Shown: positions 12,527 to 24,009, counted from the first letter of the stretch. The stretch: DNA of 64,000 bases from Datisca glomerata (GCA_003255025.1 QANY01013428.1:62001-126000), one strand, 5' to 3'. Numbers and translations are program-made. The notes: generated by a model not told the origin, from the sequence alone.

Positions 12527-13220
12527 TTCTATGGACTAAAAGTGGAATAAGCAGTTTAGCTAGCATTATTGGGAACCCTTTATCTGTAGATGCAGTAACT
12601 ACTTCTTGTTCAAAGCTCTCCTTTGCTCGTGTCTGCATTGAGATTGAGGTGTTTGCTAAATTATCTACGACCATTGATGTAGATCTGGAGGAATTTATTT
12701 TACAAGATACCATTATTGATGTTGAGTATCTTGGTATTCCAAAAAGACCTTTCATCTACCAAGTCTTTGGGCATTTTGCCAAAGTAAAGATGCACAGAAA
12801 GTTGCAAACCAAGTTATACAACAACAGAAGCCTCAGAAACCACCTAAACAGGAATGGATTCATGTTAGTAGAAAGGGAAAAGAAAAGGGTAATGAAGGGG
12901 AGCAGTTTATGGCTTCCAAAACTTCTAATATGCCTACTATTGATCTAACTGAATTTATTACAGAGGATGAGGTTGATATGGTTATCTTAACTGAGACACT
13001 TCCAGTTGTTAACAAAAATTTGGAGGAAAACGGCTTAATCTCACATACTATTAATGAGAAAAATTTACAGTGTGGGGAGGATAAGGGCTTAGTTCCTTAG
13101 AATACAACTGAGATCCTTACTTCTCCTGAACCAGCAAGTTTGAGCTCTAGGCAAAAGTAAAGAAAGAGGAAACAAGCTGCTAAACTTAGAGCTCAAGGTG
13201 TAAATGTGGTGAATGGCTCA
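12527..13220 (+). pseudogene. LINE ORF1 (DUF4283 / zinc-knuckle protein), C-terminal part
   Basis: The frame opens directly after the LTR with WTKSGISSLASIIGNPLSVD, then KLSFARVCIEIEVF and an acidic segment, the usual second half of the plant LINE DUF4283 nucleic-acid-binding domain. A degenerate zinc-knuckle follows (CQ-GHF-like residues near 12,765), then a charged linker with stops. In intact LINEs this protein packages the RNA. Confidence 0.7.
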
Positions 13221-13239
13221 TCGAACCACCATCTGTCTA

Positions 13240-14000
13240 AATGATTAACATCCTAGCCTGGAAATGTTAGGGGATTCAACAAATCCCAAAAACATTGCTC
13301 TTTGTGGTTTTCTAGAGACTAGAGTTAAACTAAAAAACTTCAAACAAATTATGTTGTCTATTTTTCCTTCTTGGGAGGTAATTGAGAATTATAGTTGTGG
13401 TCCTTCTGGTAGAATTTGGGTAGCTTACAACCCCCACATTTATAAGGTGACCTTTGTTTCTATGCAATTAAGCCTAGTGTTAACTAATCTCCATGGGTTA
13501 TCCTGAGTGACTTTAATGAAACTCTCATTCCTAGTGAGGAGCAAGGTGGTCATAATGTTTGGGATGAATGTATGAGGCAATTTGCTCACTGTCTAGACCA
13601 TACTCAGGTTGTTGACTTACAGTATAGTGGCTTCCATCTTACTTGGTGGAACCATCAGTTTGGAAATGTAAGTATAATGGCAAAGCTGAATAGAGTCTTG
13701 TTAATAAGCATTGGCAAAGTACTTTTGTGAGAGTTGCTACTTTATTTGCTGAGCCAGGCCTTTCTGATCACTGTCCTGCAGTGGTTAGATTCATGCCTGA
13801 TGTGTCAAAGGAAAAAACTCCTTTCTAATTCTTCAGCTTTTGGTCTAAAATTGAGGGATTTTATGAATTGTTCAGGAACTTGGGGCATATCTGTTGAGGG
13901 CAATGCTATATATAGTTTGGCTACCAAGCTTAAATCAGTCAAGAGGGTCTTAAGGACTTTTATTAAGAGAATTGTGTTGATATTTTAAAGTAGGTCTTGG
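13240..14000 (+). pseudogene. LINE endonuclease domain, broken
   Basis: The ORF2 start is recognisable near 13,245 as ILAWNVRGFN, the conserved opening of the APE-type endonuclease. FLETRVKLKNF (metal-binding Glu region) and GRIWVAYNP follow at 13,264-13,506, and WVILSDFNET-like and SDHCPAV-like motifs appear in other frames at 13,500-13,790. At least three frame changes are needed to follow the domain. Target-site nicking would be its role in an intact element. Confidence 0.65.
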
Positions 14001-14414
14001 AAGCTACAGAAAGGTGGAGGTTTGCAATGCTGAACCTGGACATGTACCCCAACCTAGATACTTTGCAGAATGAGACAATTGAGGCCTATAATTAGTTTGT
14101 TCGTTGGAAAAATGCAGAAGAAAGTTTCTTTAAATGGAAGTCAAGGTCTCTTGGTTGAATCTAGGAGATAAAAATACTGATTTCTTCGACAAATCAATGA
14201 AAAATATAGAATTAGATCCCAGAGTAATAATTTATTTAATGATTTAGAGAACTTGTTGTCTGAGCCTCAGGATATTCAGAACCATATAATTCTGTTTTAC
14301 CAGAATTTACTTGGCACTCAAAGTACTTACCTGATATGAATTGAAGCATTATGCAGTCAATCTTTTCTACACAAGTTAGTGCACGTCGCAGTGAGATGCT
14401 TACTAAAGATTTCA

Positions 14415-15330
14415 CTACATCAAAAGTAAATTATTCTCTTTCAATGATACTAAATCCCCGGGCCCTGATGGATTTTCTGCCAGCTTTTTCAAGAGTATTT
14501 GGCACATAGTGGGCAGTGACATCTGTGAAGGTGTTCTGGAATTTTTCCAACATGGGGAGTTCCTTAAAGGTTTCAATGCTACCTCTATGACCCTAGTTCC
14601 AAAAGTGCCTAATCCTTCCAAGATTTTTGAATTCAAGCCAATTGTTTACTGTAACCTTGTTTACAAATGCATTATTACAAAGATGCTGGCAAACAGACTG
14701 AAAGATATTCTGCCTGATATTATCAATCTGGATTAAACAGCGCTCATTCCAGGTAGAACTATAGCATACAATATCCTCCTATCTCAAGAGATTCTAAAAT
14801 TCCTAAATATACTCTCAAGGTTGATCTTCTTATAGCCTATGATAGTGTCAGCTGGCACTATCATCGGACTGTTCTTCATTGGCTTTGCTGCTAAGTTTAT
14901 TGACTGGGTAATGGAGTGTTTTTCTACTCCTTCCTTTTCAATCAACATAAATGGCTCCCTTCATGGCTTGAGGCAAGGTGATCTAATTTCACATCTATTT
15001 GTTTTGGTTATGGAAGCCCTTACATGTATCCTTCAAGATTGTGCTTCTCTCCCTTATTTTCAGTTCCACTGGAAATGTAAGAAGAACATGCTGCTAAATT
15101 TGTGTTTTGTTGATGGCTGGTTAGTTTTCTGCAAAGACGATTTGTCTTCTGTTAAACTGGTGAAGGCTGGCATTGATTTATTTAGAGATTTAAATGGTTT
15201 ACAGCCCAAGGAGGCAAAGAGTCAGATTTTTTTCTCTAGTGTGGACATTGAAACTTGGGATCATTTCTTGGCAGAAACTCACTTTAGAAAGGTAGTTTAC
15301 CCATTAAATATATTGGTGTCCCCTTAATCT
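14415..15330 (+). pseudogene. LINE reverse transcriptase domain, broken
   Basis: The pieces at 14,509-14,736 (FLKGFNATSMTLVPKVPNPS, FKPIVYCNLVYKCITKML-like) and 14,839-15,327 (INGSLHGLRQGDLISHLFVL, then LCFVDGWLVF) are the standard LINE reverse-transcriptase blocks. The catalytic FADD box reads FVDG here, losing the second Asp. A stop at about 14,734 and a shift near 14,830 split the domain. Confidence 0.8.
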
Positions 15331-15552
15331 CTACTAAGCTGAGTAAGGTGAATTGTGATTTTCTTGTTGAGAGAATTGTGAGAAGAACTAGAGCCTAGGA
15401 AAATAACTTGCTGACCTATGCAAGAAGATTACAATTAATTAAATCTATTCTGGTAGCTATATAGGACTATTGGACTTCTCTATTCATTCTCCCCATGTAG
15501 GTCATGAAAAAGGTTAATGATGTTCTAGGAAACTTCCTCTAGAAGGGCAAGT

Positions 15553-16390
15553 TTGATGATGCTAAAGGAGCAAAAATTTCCTGGAAGGTGGTGTGCAGTC
15601 CCTTTGATGAAGGCGGTTGGGAATCAGGGATCAACTGTTTGGAATGTGGCTGCTGTTGCAAAACACTTCTGGAGGATTTCCTCTAGGTCAAGTGATTCTC
15701 TTTGGATTGATTGGTGCAATCTTAACCTTCTTAAACATGAGTCAACATTCTCTGTAAAAATGCCTGGTGACCCTTCCTGGGCATGGAGAAAAGTGCTCAG
15801 AATCAGGTCAAGAATTCCTGGTTTTTGCGAGCTCAGAATTTGTGATGGTGCTAACTCCTACGTCTTCACTGATCCATGGCATCCAGCTGGTGTTTTATTC
15901 AACCTGGGAGGTAAAAAACTTGGTTTGTAGTTTAGGCCTTGCCCTCAACTCTACTGTCTCTGTTCTTATTAGTAATGGTAAATGATCATGGCCAAACCCA
16001 GCCCTAGAAAACTGTCTTGCTCATTATGGAGTGCATCTGAATATAAACTCTCCTAATGAATACCAGTCTGACACATGGAGATGTAATATTGATTCTCAAG
16101 ATAAATTCTCTATCAATAGAACTTTTAATGCTCTTAGAGTGCGTGGTACAAAGATCAAATGGACCAAATTAGTCTGGTTACCAGGCAATATCCCTAATTG
16201 CTCTTTTGTGAGTTGGCTTTCTTGTCATGATAAATTAGCCACTAAGGATAATGTTTCAAAGTGGTTTCCTGCTATGTCTTTCTCTAATTTTCAAGATTGG
16301 TTTCTTAGAGTCTCTGCTGCTAATGATATATTTTCTAAATCTGTTAAGCTTCTATCACTATATTCATATATTGTGTATGGATAGAGAGGA
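15553..16390 (+). pseudogene. LINE C-terminal region with zinc-binding domain, broken
   Basis: At 16,031-16,384, FSINRTFNALRVRGTKIKW, KLVWLPGNIPNCSFVSWLS and KLATKDNVSKWFP match the zf-RVT domain at the end of plant LINE ORF2. Upstream, 15,553-15,930 gives a SWAWRKVLRIRSR and FTDPWHPAG segment, the usual linker between reverse transcriptase and zf-RVT. A frameshift separates the two pieces. Confidence 0.7.
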
Positions 16391-16693
16391 ATATAAGAGT
16401 GTTTACAAGAAAGGTTAGTGATGCCTCTCTGATTTTGAAGAAAATAGTCTTTATGGTGAGGGATAAAATTTTATTTTTATCTAAGGATAATGTCCAAATG
16501 AATCCTTTACTTTTTGAGAGATGGTGTTAGGTTTGTTTAGCACTTTTCTCTTGGCTTTCTAGATTGTTTTTCTGTTTATTTTGTCTCTTGGCTGTGTAAT
16601 TACCATGTCACTTGTAAATTATGTAAATTTTTTGTTGATAAATTTACCTTTTAACTAAAAAAAGAAAATGAAAAATGTGAAAAAAAAAAAAGA

Positions 16694-17633
16694 AAATCCG
16701 TTGAAAATTTGTGTGATTTGATAACTAGTTTTATATAGTTGTGAATCAAATCAAAATATTAATTAAAGAAACTAAATGATGAACATTATGAAACGGTTGT
16801 ATAAAAAAGTAGAGGAAGCTGATGAGTTTTTAACGGCATGTCAATTGAAAAGTATGATTTATTATATATTCTACTCCGTTAACTATAATTAATATTTTTA
16901 TATTATTTCATTTATTAAATATGCAATGACATGTGACATATATGGTGTTAATGGAAATTGACAGGTGGTATCATGAGATACTTATCTATCCAATTATATA
17001 TATATATAAAACCTTGTGAATTCTATAAATTTCTTATTTTATTTTAGGGTCAATTCTTGAATCTCTAATCTATAACGATATTATCTATATTTATTATATA
17101 GTAAAAAAAGTTTTAATGAGAGAAACTTTTGATTCCTAATTTTACTCATTAAAGTTTTTTTAAAATATAGTATAAATTAGACATTTCACATTTTCTTATT
17201 AGAATTCCTAAATGAAAGTTTATTTTTCTTCCAATTTGTTTTTTTGATTAGTAAAATTAAATATTTTTATAGTATTATGTAATTAAATACTTGAATATTT
17301 GTACTTATAAAAGCTCTTTTAACAAAAAAATATTTATTTTTAAGTAAAAAATAATTTAGTCATAAAAATTTATAGATTAACATTTTATAATATTCATATT
17401 ATCAGGAACATGAGAATTCATATAAATATATTTAGGGAAATGCATTATATATATTTTAATCAGAGATACTATTCATTAATATGATAATTTTTTATTGTAA
17501 ATGTTATAATGTCCAATGCTATTCAAAGAGGAGTGCTATAAAATATGATTTCAACGTTATAAATAAGGTAATGTATTTATTACTATTTCTACTTTATTTT
17601 TAGTTTAGGTTACTTATAAATCTTTAAATAAAG
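16694..17633. other. AT-rich DNA before the Tat element
   Basis: No gene. A TCTATCCAATTATATATATA stretch at about 16,985 resembles Helitron 5' ends (see findings). TAAAG at 17,629-17,633 is the left target-site copy of the following retrotransposon. Confidence 0.5.
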
Positions 17634-17942
17634 TGTTATACCCGTTTCTCGGCTATCTATAAAAGACCTTTAAGGACAATAAAAAAGTCACTCGAGGACT
17701 GAACCTTGGAGACATTCGAGGTCCCACGACCTCAGGGACACCCGAGGCCTGGGGCCTCAGAGACGCCAGTTCAATCCCATGAAGTACTACACACTCGAAG
17801 TCAAGAGGGTGTACCCAAGTACCTTCCCTAAGATAAAACATCTAAGGACTCTTACAAGAAGGTGCGAGAGAAGGTCTTTTACTCATGTCATGACAGGGGG
17901 ATGAGGACATAAGGAGAGGAAGGAGGGCTTTCTAAGAATTTA
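17634..17942 (+). repeat. 5' LTR of Tat element, first part
   Basis: Begins TGTTATACCC and aligns with the 3' LTR from 29,637. Contains CCCGAGG/CCTCGGG-like short repeats. It is cut at 17,942 by the CACTA insertion. Confidence 0.85.
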
Positions 17943-19829
17943 CACTACAAGAAATATGACATTCTACAAGAAACAGATATTCCCGTGAAAAGTAATTCAC
18001 GGGGATCATGTGGCGCCTGTGACAGCCCCTCATATTAAAAGTTCACATTTTTCGCGATGCGCAACACCTCCTGTGAAGACCCCTGTGGTATCTTATTTTT
18101 TACAAGATTTTTCAACTCATGTAGAACGTTATTTAATGAGGTTTTCCGACTCTTGTTACTTTTATTCAACATACATTTTTAATTGTCGTGAATTAATATT
18201 CACAGGTATTTTGTATCCTATTAAATCAAATACCATAAGATTTTTTGAATCTCATTCATATAATTTTTTGTTATAAATTATGCCTCTTATAAAGAGATTT
18301 TTCTGACATTTTATAAATGTTATTTTTTTTATAATCAATTTATATGCACCTATTTAAACATTCAAAATTAATACATTACTAAATTGAAATGCATTCAAAC
18401 ATTATTTCATTTTCATAAAATATTATCCATAAGTATCATCCATAATTATCATCTAAAAGTATTAGTACTTAGTTTACTAATACAACGTGCTATTCAAAAA
18501 ACAAAAAACATCTAAAAATTTCACAGATGGTATAAAATAACTTCAAATTTTCATTGCTTAACTTTTCAAACTTTGATGCCAAGTTAAAAAAACTTCAAGA
18601 GATTGTAGGTCCTGCATTTTTAAATAAAATATATAGTCAATGTACTTGTTTAAATTTCTCACAACTAATATACACTACCAATGAATTGAATCCAATTTTT
18701 ATGCTTTAATTTTTTCTGACCAAACTTCCACCTCAGACTAAAGTGCGCAGTTTCATCATCTAAAGTATAACAAGCATCATTAGCCTTTAAAATACCATAT
18801 CCATAACATTACAGTAGAAGTAAACGGATAAGCAGTTCATACAATATACATTATTTCTGCAAGGGGTTTGACAAAAATTAAGTATAGGAAATGTCAAATG
18901 ATATAAAAGCGAGTAGATGAACATGTAAATCTCATGTATAATAAAATCCTAAGAAAAATCCAGTATAAAAATGATGGCAGTAGAATAAGGGGATTAGATC
19001 ATTTCATACTGCATATTTTATGACGCATAATTTAAAGAAAAAGTAAAACCAAAGCTCCAAAAAGAACAGATAATAATCATAATAATCGCTATGCAAGTTT
19101 TTTAGCATATATTTAATACACTCTCACACTGAAGTCCATCGCCACATAATCCATATTTGATTAGGCAGAATAGGAATCAGCTGTAATATATGCAAAACAG
19201 TTTCCAGTTAGCACAATCATACCATCAACATTTTTGGCTTTGTGTTGTTAAGATTTCAATTAAATTATTGTCTGAATATAAGGACAAATAAAAATGATGA
19301 AACATCTAGGTGCCAAGATAAGAAAGACTAGTCATTGCATGACATAATTCAAGATGTTAACATACAACTGCATACTAAACAAAATGTGCGTGTATATTTA
19401 TTTCATCAATCATTGTACGAGCACATAGTAAACCTATAAGATTAGATCTATTTATCAACTCTCTAATAACAATATACTGTTATTGTCACAGAATCACAAA
19501 TTTTCGTCCAGGCGAATAAAAATGCAAAGCTAATGACCGAGTAATATTGGACTGAAAAGTTTCCACAGATCAAGCAAATCTGGAGTAATAATTTATATGA
19601 TAGACTAATTGGATCAAGTACTGAGATTTTTCAGTAATAATTTATATGATAGATTTATTTTCACAGTCTATAAATGATTCATGTATGAATGCATATTCTT
19701 CAAAGCTCAAAGACTAGAATCATTTATAGACTAGTATCAATGTCCATAACAATGTTAGTTTTCTACACAGTTGGTATAAGTTATTCGTAACAAAACTAAA
19801 ATATAAATTACTGAAAAGAAAATTTGGAC

Positions 19830-19920
19830 CTTCCCATTTGGACCAACTTTCTCTGATAACATGAACGCCAAGTCCCCACTTCCATAGCACAAATCCAATA
19901 CACAATCTCCCATCTTCGCT
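19830..19920 (-). pseudogene. Captured exon of a MenG/UbiE-like methyltransferase
   Basis: The 91-bp minus-strand segment is bounded by TTTTGGCAG (acceptor) and AAG|GTCC (donor). It reads KMGDCVLDLCYGSGDLAFML followed by SEKVGPNGK. That is the S-adenosylmethionine-binding motif of plant demethylphylloquinone methyltransferase (usual form VLDLCCGSGDLAFLLSEKVG), with Tyr in place of the second Cys. The full enzyme works in chloroplast vitamin K1 synthesis. Only this exon is present, and it lies inside the CACTA element, so it is a captured fragment rather than a gene. Confidence 0.7.
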
Positions 19921-20052
19921 CTGCCAAAATACTTAATAACATTGATATATTATTTCAATTCTACAAAAGTACAATATGAAACTACAAAATGTCAAAAAAT
20001 ATCATCACTAAGTCTAAGCAATCACATATCATCATCTTAGATTAACACGCAC

Positions 20053-20200
20053 CTGACCACCCAGAGTTCCATAGACCGATGCAATAGCAACTTTCTCAGT
20101 TGTTATGTTATCAGGCAACTTCTTCAAAACATCGTAGCATCTAAATGCAATGTCCCAGTCAATAAATTGAAACAGGAAGCTGACTCAATCACATCTAAGG
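20053..20200 (-). pseudogene. Exon-like segment of unknown origin in CACTA element
   Basis: Bounded by a CTTAG acceptor-like site near 20,195 and GGTCAG|GTGCGT (donor) at 20,053. One frame reads DWDIAFRCYDVLKKLPDN, then TTEKVAIASVYGTLGGQ, ending at the donor. Another frame covers the upstream part (VALPLDVIESASCFNLL). I do not recognise either. Further exon-like pieces on the same strand lie at about 20,466-20,505 (EEIIKLIKYSEQNSG) and 20,714-20,793 (AIQLSNLGLSHVEVELQPSL); I do not recognise these either. Confidence 0.35.
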
Positions 20201-20313
20201 GAAGGGCAACTTCATATTAGAAACCCCAATACATGGGTGAGCCTAAGAAATTTTAAGATCAAAACTATGTTAAGTCTTAAAAGAACCTACCTAAGAAAGA
20301 ATCAGCTTCTACC

Positions 20314-20402
20314 CTGCCCATGGGTGCGGCTAAGCATTGGAATGTGAGCATTAGTCTTACCCATGGTAGATATCTCTTTAATCAATCTATCCATCACATG
20401 AA
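20314..20402 (-). pseudogene. Captured exon of adenylosuccinate lyase
   Basis: The minus strand after an acceptor-like CCTTAG reads VMDRLIKEISTMGKTNAHIP, then MLSRTHGQ, ending near 20,314. Adenylosuccinate lyase of purine synthesis has 'tMDeLIksIs...yvPMLSRTHGQpAtPTTLGK' at this place; the SRTHGQ loop with its active-site His is characteristic. Only this exon-sized piece was found. It is unrelated to the methyltransferase piece 0.4 kb away on the same strand, so the element combined fragments from different host genes. Confidence 0.65.
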
Positions 20403-21966
20403 CTAAGGTATAGAAAGCGAGTACAGAAAAGGTAACTTTACCAGAATTCTGCTCCGAGTACTTGATCAATTTGATAATTTCTTCCTGTCAACGAGTATTA
20501 GAAAAGGAAAAAAAATCAATTTTAAAATATGGTATCTCTACAAGGTAAGCGAGAGACTAGTTATCAAAAAAATCATTTTTGAAACTTGATATCTCCACGA
20601 GGTAAGCGGGAGACTAGATTTTGAAACACACCCTTTGCAAGGCGTTCTGCTGCAACTCCAAAACCTAATCATTTCAAACAAATTTGATATGTCAGTATGT
20701 ACCAACCTCATATGCGCAAGAGAGATGGCTGTAATTCAACTTCAACATGTGAAAGTCCTAAATTTGAGAGCTGAATAGCGGCTCTCTTTTCTGCATAAAT
20801 ATATAAGGTAGATGTTCAATAGCATCCATATACAAATCTTAAATTCAGCTTATCAACCAATGGAGAAAGCAAATTTTTTGTATCTCCCAAGAATTTTATT
20901 GAAATCTGTAACATAAAGTATCTTTCAAAACCAACTGAGATGATAAAAGATGCCACACTCTCTCTCACCAAGCAGTAAACTCAATTATAAAAACCTAATG
21001 CAACAAAAAAGTAAACTTGCGAACTATATTTCTCTCCCTATCCTCCAGCATACAAACCAGTTAGACACAACCTCCAAACTTCAAAACAGTGTGCTATGAT
21101 ATAGCCCTATTTCCATGCTTAGAGATTCCATTTTATGCAGATTTTCCACCCTTTGAGATACCTTTGGTGCCACAATAGAAATTTGTTTCGCCGACTCAAA
21201 TAAGTCTAAGGTAAAAATAAATTAGTCAAGAAACCGGTCAAAATTGTTTAGAAAACATACAGTTTCTTGTCTGTTGACTCTCAGAATCCTTGTTATGCAT
21301 GCTTCTACCGCTTTTCGAACATATGAATGCAATATCCAATGACCAAATATAGAAATGCACAAAAAACATGGCAAAAAAAAAATCAATATCTCTTCCTGAG
21401 CAAAAAATTTACAGTCATAGCAGAGCAAGCAGGTTTCAGTAAATGCACAGCATCAGAAGAATCACTTAGGACAAAAAGTTGCTTTGACAACCACTTAAAA
21501 CAACAGATCTCACATATTACCCAAGGCAAAACAACATATCTCACTTCAAAACAAGAATTACCATGGGAACCACGAAGTCTTCCTTTCCAGTACCCCTCAA
21601 AATGTGTAGGACAACACTTCTATGCTCTAACTGGGACTAAATACAACCATATTGTTTGATTAGGCAGTTCGATAGTATAAATATTGTAAAACAGAAACCT
21701 ATTTTACAAATTTGCCATAACACACAAGCAATGCAAAGAGAAGAAGCCTTTTCCCATCTGTTCCACGACAATGTGCGAACACGATTACAAGGAATGAGCA
21801 CCTCCTTCACGAAACATGACTTTTGAGGTAGTAAGTAATCACCCTTACCACATCTCAATAATCATTTTCAATTAAAAATATCCCAAGAAACACATAAACA
21901 ACAAAAATAAGAAAACATCGCAAATTTCACCAATTATAAATGAAATCCCATTTCCTTAAAAACTAT

Positions 21967-22340
21967 TTACCAGCATTTTTGGGCAGTGGTCGCAAGATCC
22001 TTCACCATTTTCGTGAAAATCAACGAAAACTCAGAAGTGAAAAAGACTAGAGAATCAAACCTGAAATCAATGAAAACCCTAGTTCGCTCTTTGTTTTTCA
22101 ACGAGAGAGTGTGAAGGAAGCTAATCGATGAGCTCTGCTCTCTTTTCTTCGTTGGTGGACTATCCCTAGGTTGTTTGAAAGGGAGAAGCTGCGAGAGAGA
22201 GGATCTGGAGAAGAATCGAGAGAGAGAAAAGGATTGGAGCTGAAAATTTGAGAGGAATAGAGAGAGAGAAGCAATGATTTGAGCTTCTTTCTGAAAATCA
22301 AATATATGAGCTTCTGAGAGAACTCTAGAAGGAAACACCT
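21967..22340 (-). other. Putative 5' region of the chimeric CACTA transcript
   Basis: CT-rich on the minus strand (GA-rich on plus), like a plant 5' leader. A short frame starts with ATG at about 22,010 and reads MVKDLATTAQKCW into a GTAAAT donor-like site at about 21,970. It lies upstream, in the minus direction, of the captured exons. The longer ORF at 21,967-22,338 is serine-rich and low in complexity. The function is a guess from context. Confidence 0.3.
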
Positions 22341-22386
22341 TAAGGCCCTAATCGTGATTTTTATAAGTCCCGTTTTTGCTTAATTT

Positions 22387-22422
22387 GCCCGCCCGCCGGC
22401 CGCCCGCCCGCTTGCCGCCCGC
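22387..22422 (-). repeat. GC-rich tract with G-quadruplex potential
   Basis: A run of CCCGCC-type units on the plus strand gives repeated GGGCGG blocks on the minus strand, just inside the right end of the CACTA element. It is the most GC-rich stretch in an otherwise AT-rich window. Confidence 0.6.
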
Positions 22423-22549
22423 TTTTTTTACTTTTAACAATAATTATTTTTAATTGATTCTTATAAACTCTGATTGCTTTGAGTTTTTAATAAGAAGAGA
22501 CAGTAAACCATGTATTTGAATCTTGTAGAATGACATATTTCTTGTAGTG

Positions 22550-23141
22550 TCAGGACCTAGATCGAGGTAGAAGTCTTCAGGGTGTCATCGAATACATTTA
22601 ATACACCTAGACCAATCAGAGGGGAGAGAACGAGAAAAGGCATGAAGCCCAGCATCCAAGCAATCAATCAACATGCGCCCAACAGAGTGTCATCACAAGC
22701 ATTTAATATGCCGGTCCAATGGAGACTGAGGAAGTGCATAGAGGGGTATGAGGACAGGCTGTCCTGACATCCGAGGTCATCACCTTTTACCTCATACCTC
22801 ACCAAGCCAATCAGAGAAGCTGAAAGGTAGGAGTTGGTCTAAGGAGGCGCCCTATTGGAGGAAAGGTCTACTACAGTATGGAGACCAACCCGGCTTAAGA
22901 CTAGCTTCCCACTATAAATATCTTAGTAAATGCACTTTAACAGGTACGCAACAACTTCCAACTACTTCTCTACTTTACTCTCATTCACCTCTTACTGACT
23001 TAAACTTCAAAGGGGTAAAAATGAGACCACCCCCTTTTTTTCTTAGTCTCCTACTTTACATTTCCCTATTGTAGGTGTGGAGAGAAAAGTGGAGCACATA
23101 CATTGTTGGCCTGATCTCATCCCTAGATTTAGCAGTCAACA
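22550..23141 (+). repeat. 5' LTR of Tat element, second part
   Basis: Continues the LTR after the CACTA insertion and aligns with 29,965-30,554 of the 3' LTR. A TATA box (TATAAATA, 22,913-22,920) fits the U3 promoter. It ends AGCAGTCAACA at 23,141. Confidence 0.85.
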
Positions 23142-23160
23142 ATTAGCACCGTCTGTGGGA
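23142..23160 (+). promoter_or_regulatory. Primer-binding site of Tat element
   Basis: TTAGCACCGTCTGTGGGA follows the LTR end directly and is close to the TTGGCGCCGTCTGTGGGA found after many plant gypsy LTRs, where a tRNA primes first-strand synthesis. Two bases differ from that form. Confidence 0.7.
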
Positions 23161-23290
23161 AAGAAAGGGTAAGTGCTCCACTTTTGTCTCCACACCTACA
23201 ATAGGGGAAGGGAAAGAAAGGGTATGTGCTCCACTTTTCTCTCCACACCTACAATAGGGGAAGGGAAAGAAAGGGTATGTGCTCCACTTG
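23159..23290. repeat. 53-bp tandem repeat made of inverted LTR-end sequence
   Basis: GAAAGAAAGGGTA-type units begin at 23,159, 23,212 and 23,265, a regular 53-bp period with about 2.5 copies. The unit's TGTGCTCCACTTTTCTCTCC and CACACCTACAATAGGG parts are the reverse complement of the LTR end just upstream (about 23,064-23,100). Confidence 0.85.
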
Positions 23291-23299
23291 CCTCGTAGT

Positions 23300-24009
23300 T
23301 TCTAGCCGAAGAGTTAAGAAAATGAGTGGCAGATTCAACCAGACAACAAGATCTAACTGAGGGCCACCCCATTCCTCACATTCAAGGGATCCCCCAATTC
23401 CTGATGAGGAATCGACCCTAGTACCCCAACCAAATCAAAGGGTCAACGCCCGAAGAAATCACCCAACCAAATGAGAGGAAATTGCCGAGTTTCAGAGAGG
23501 TAGGTCCAAGCCCTCACTCTAGCCCTTAATCATCAGCGTATAGCCCCTCACGTTGAGACTCACAATCCAGAGGAGGACATAGAAGAGGAGGTGGAACAAC
23601 AAGATCAGAACACTGGGACTGGTGTTAGACGACCTCGGGTTGCTCATCCTAATAACCCTGAGGATCTACATAGGATGCTCAATGAAAAAAGAAAGGCGCA
23701 AACAGAAGTCGAGGACACAGCCAAAAGCGATCCAGGGCTAGGGGTAGGGATAAGACAGCTCTGAGAGCAAATAGGTGACATGAAGCGAGCTCAAGCTATA
23801 GAGGTCCCTTACTCAGCAGCGGCCCTATTTCAGCATGCAGAACTTCCATTCACAGAGGAGATCATACGTGCTAAGATGCCCCCACAGTTTAAGATGTCAT
23901 CCATCACGCCCAATAACTGCACTAGGGACCCTACTGAGCACTTAGAGACTTTCAGGACATGGATGGAGCTCCAGGGTACCCCAAGGACTATTATATGTAA
24001 AACGTTCCG
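23300..24009 (+). pseudogene. gag start of Tat element (sense copy), truncated
   Basis: An ATG at 23,321 opens a short frame that soon meets a stop, so the N-terminal half is broken. At 23,780-24,009 the frame holds FTEEIIRAKMPPQFKMSSIT, then DPTEHLETFRTWMELQGT, the opening of the retrotransposon gag domain. The gag frame breaks off at about 24,009, where the sequence passes into inverted protease DNA. The same region in opposite orientation lies at 26.4-26.6 kb. In an intact element, Gag forms the virus-like particle. Confidence 0.7.

Larger units (their letters stand above)
12527..16693 (+). mobile_element. L1-like LINE retrotransposon, 3' part, inactive
   Basis: Plus-strand fragments follow LINE order: end of a DUF4283-type ORF1 domain and zinc knuckle (12.5-13.2 kb), endonuclease (13.2-14.0), reverse transcriptase (14.4-15.3), reverse-transcriptase zinc-binding domain (15.7-16.4), then an untranslated tail ending in A-rich runs at about 16,657-16,693. 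The element starts here only because a family B LTR interrupts it: the missing ORF1 start lies on the opposite strand at 44,450-44,815. Many stops and frameshifts make it non-functional. Confidence 0.85.
17943..22549 (-). mobile_element. CACTA transposon carrying host exon fragments (Pack-CACTA)
   Basis: Starts CACTACAAGAAATATGACAT and ends with the inverted copy CATATTTCTTGTAGTG; the 28-bp terminal inverted repeats differ at one base. The flanking trinucleotides are TTA and TCA, an imperfect version of the usual 3-bp duplication. It interrupts the 5' LTR of the Tat element, whose other LTR lacks it. No transposase was seen. A GC hairpin (CCCGTGAA/TTCACGGG, 17,982-18,003) lies inside the left end. 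The minus strand holds several exon-like segments bounded by GT/AG, from at least two unrelated host genes, so this is a non-autonomous gene-capturing element. Confidence 0.8.

Noticed and set aside
21967..22338. 123-codon minus-strand frame as a real protein
   Set aside because: Serine/leucine repeats from CT-rich leader-like DNA; a plausible start is a separate short frame near 22,010.
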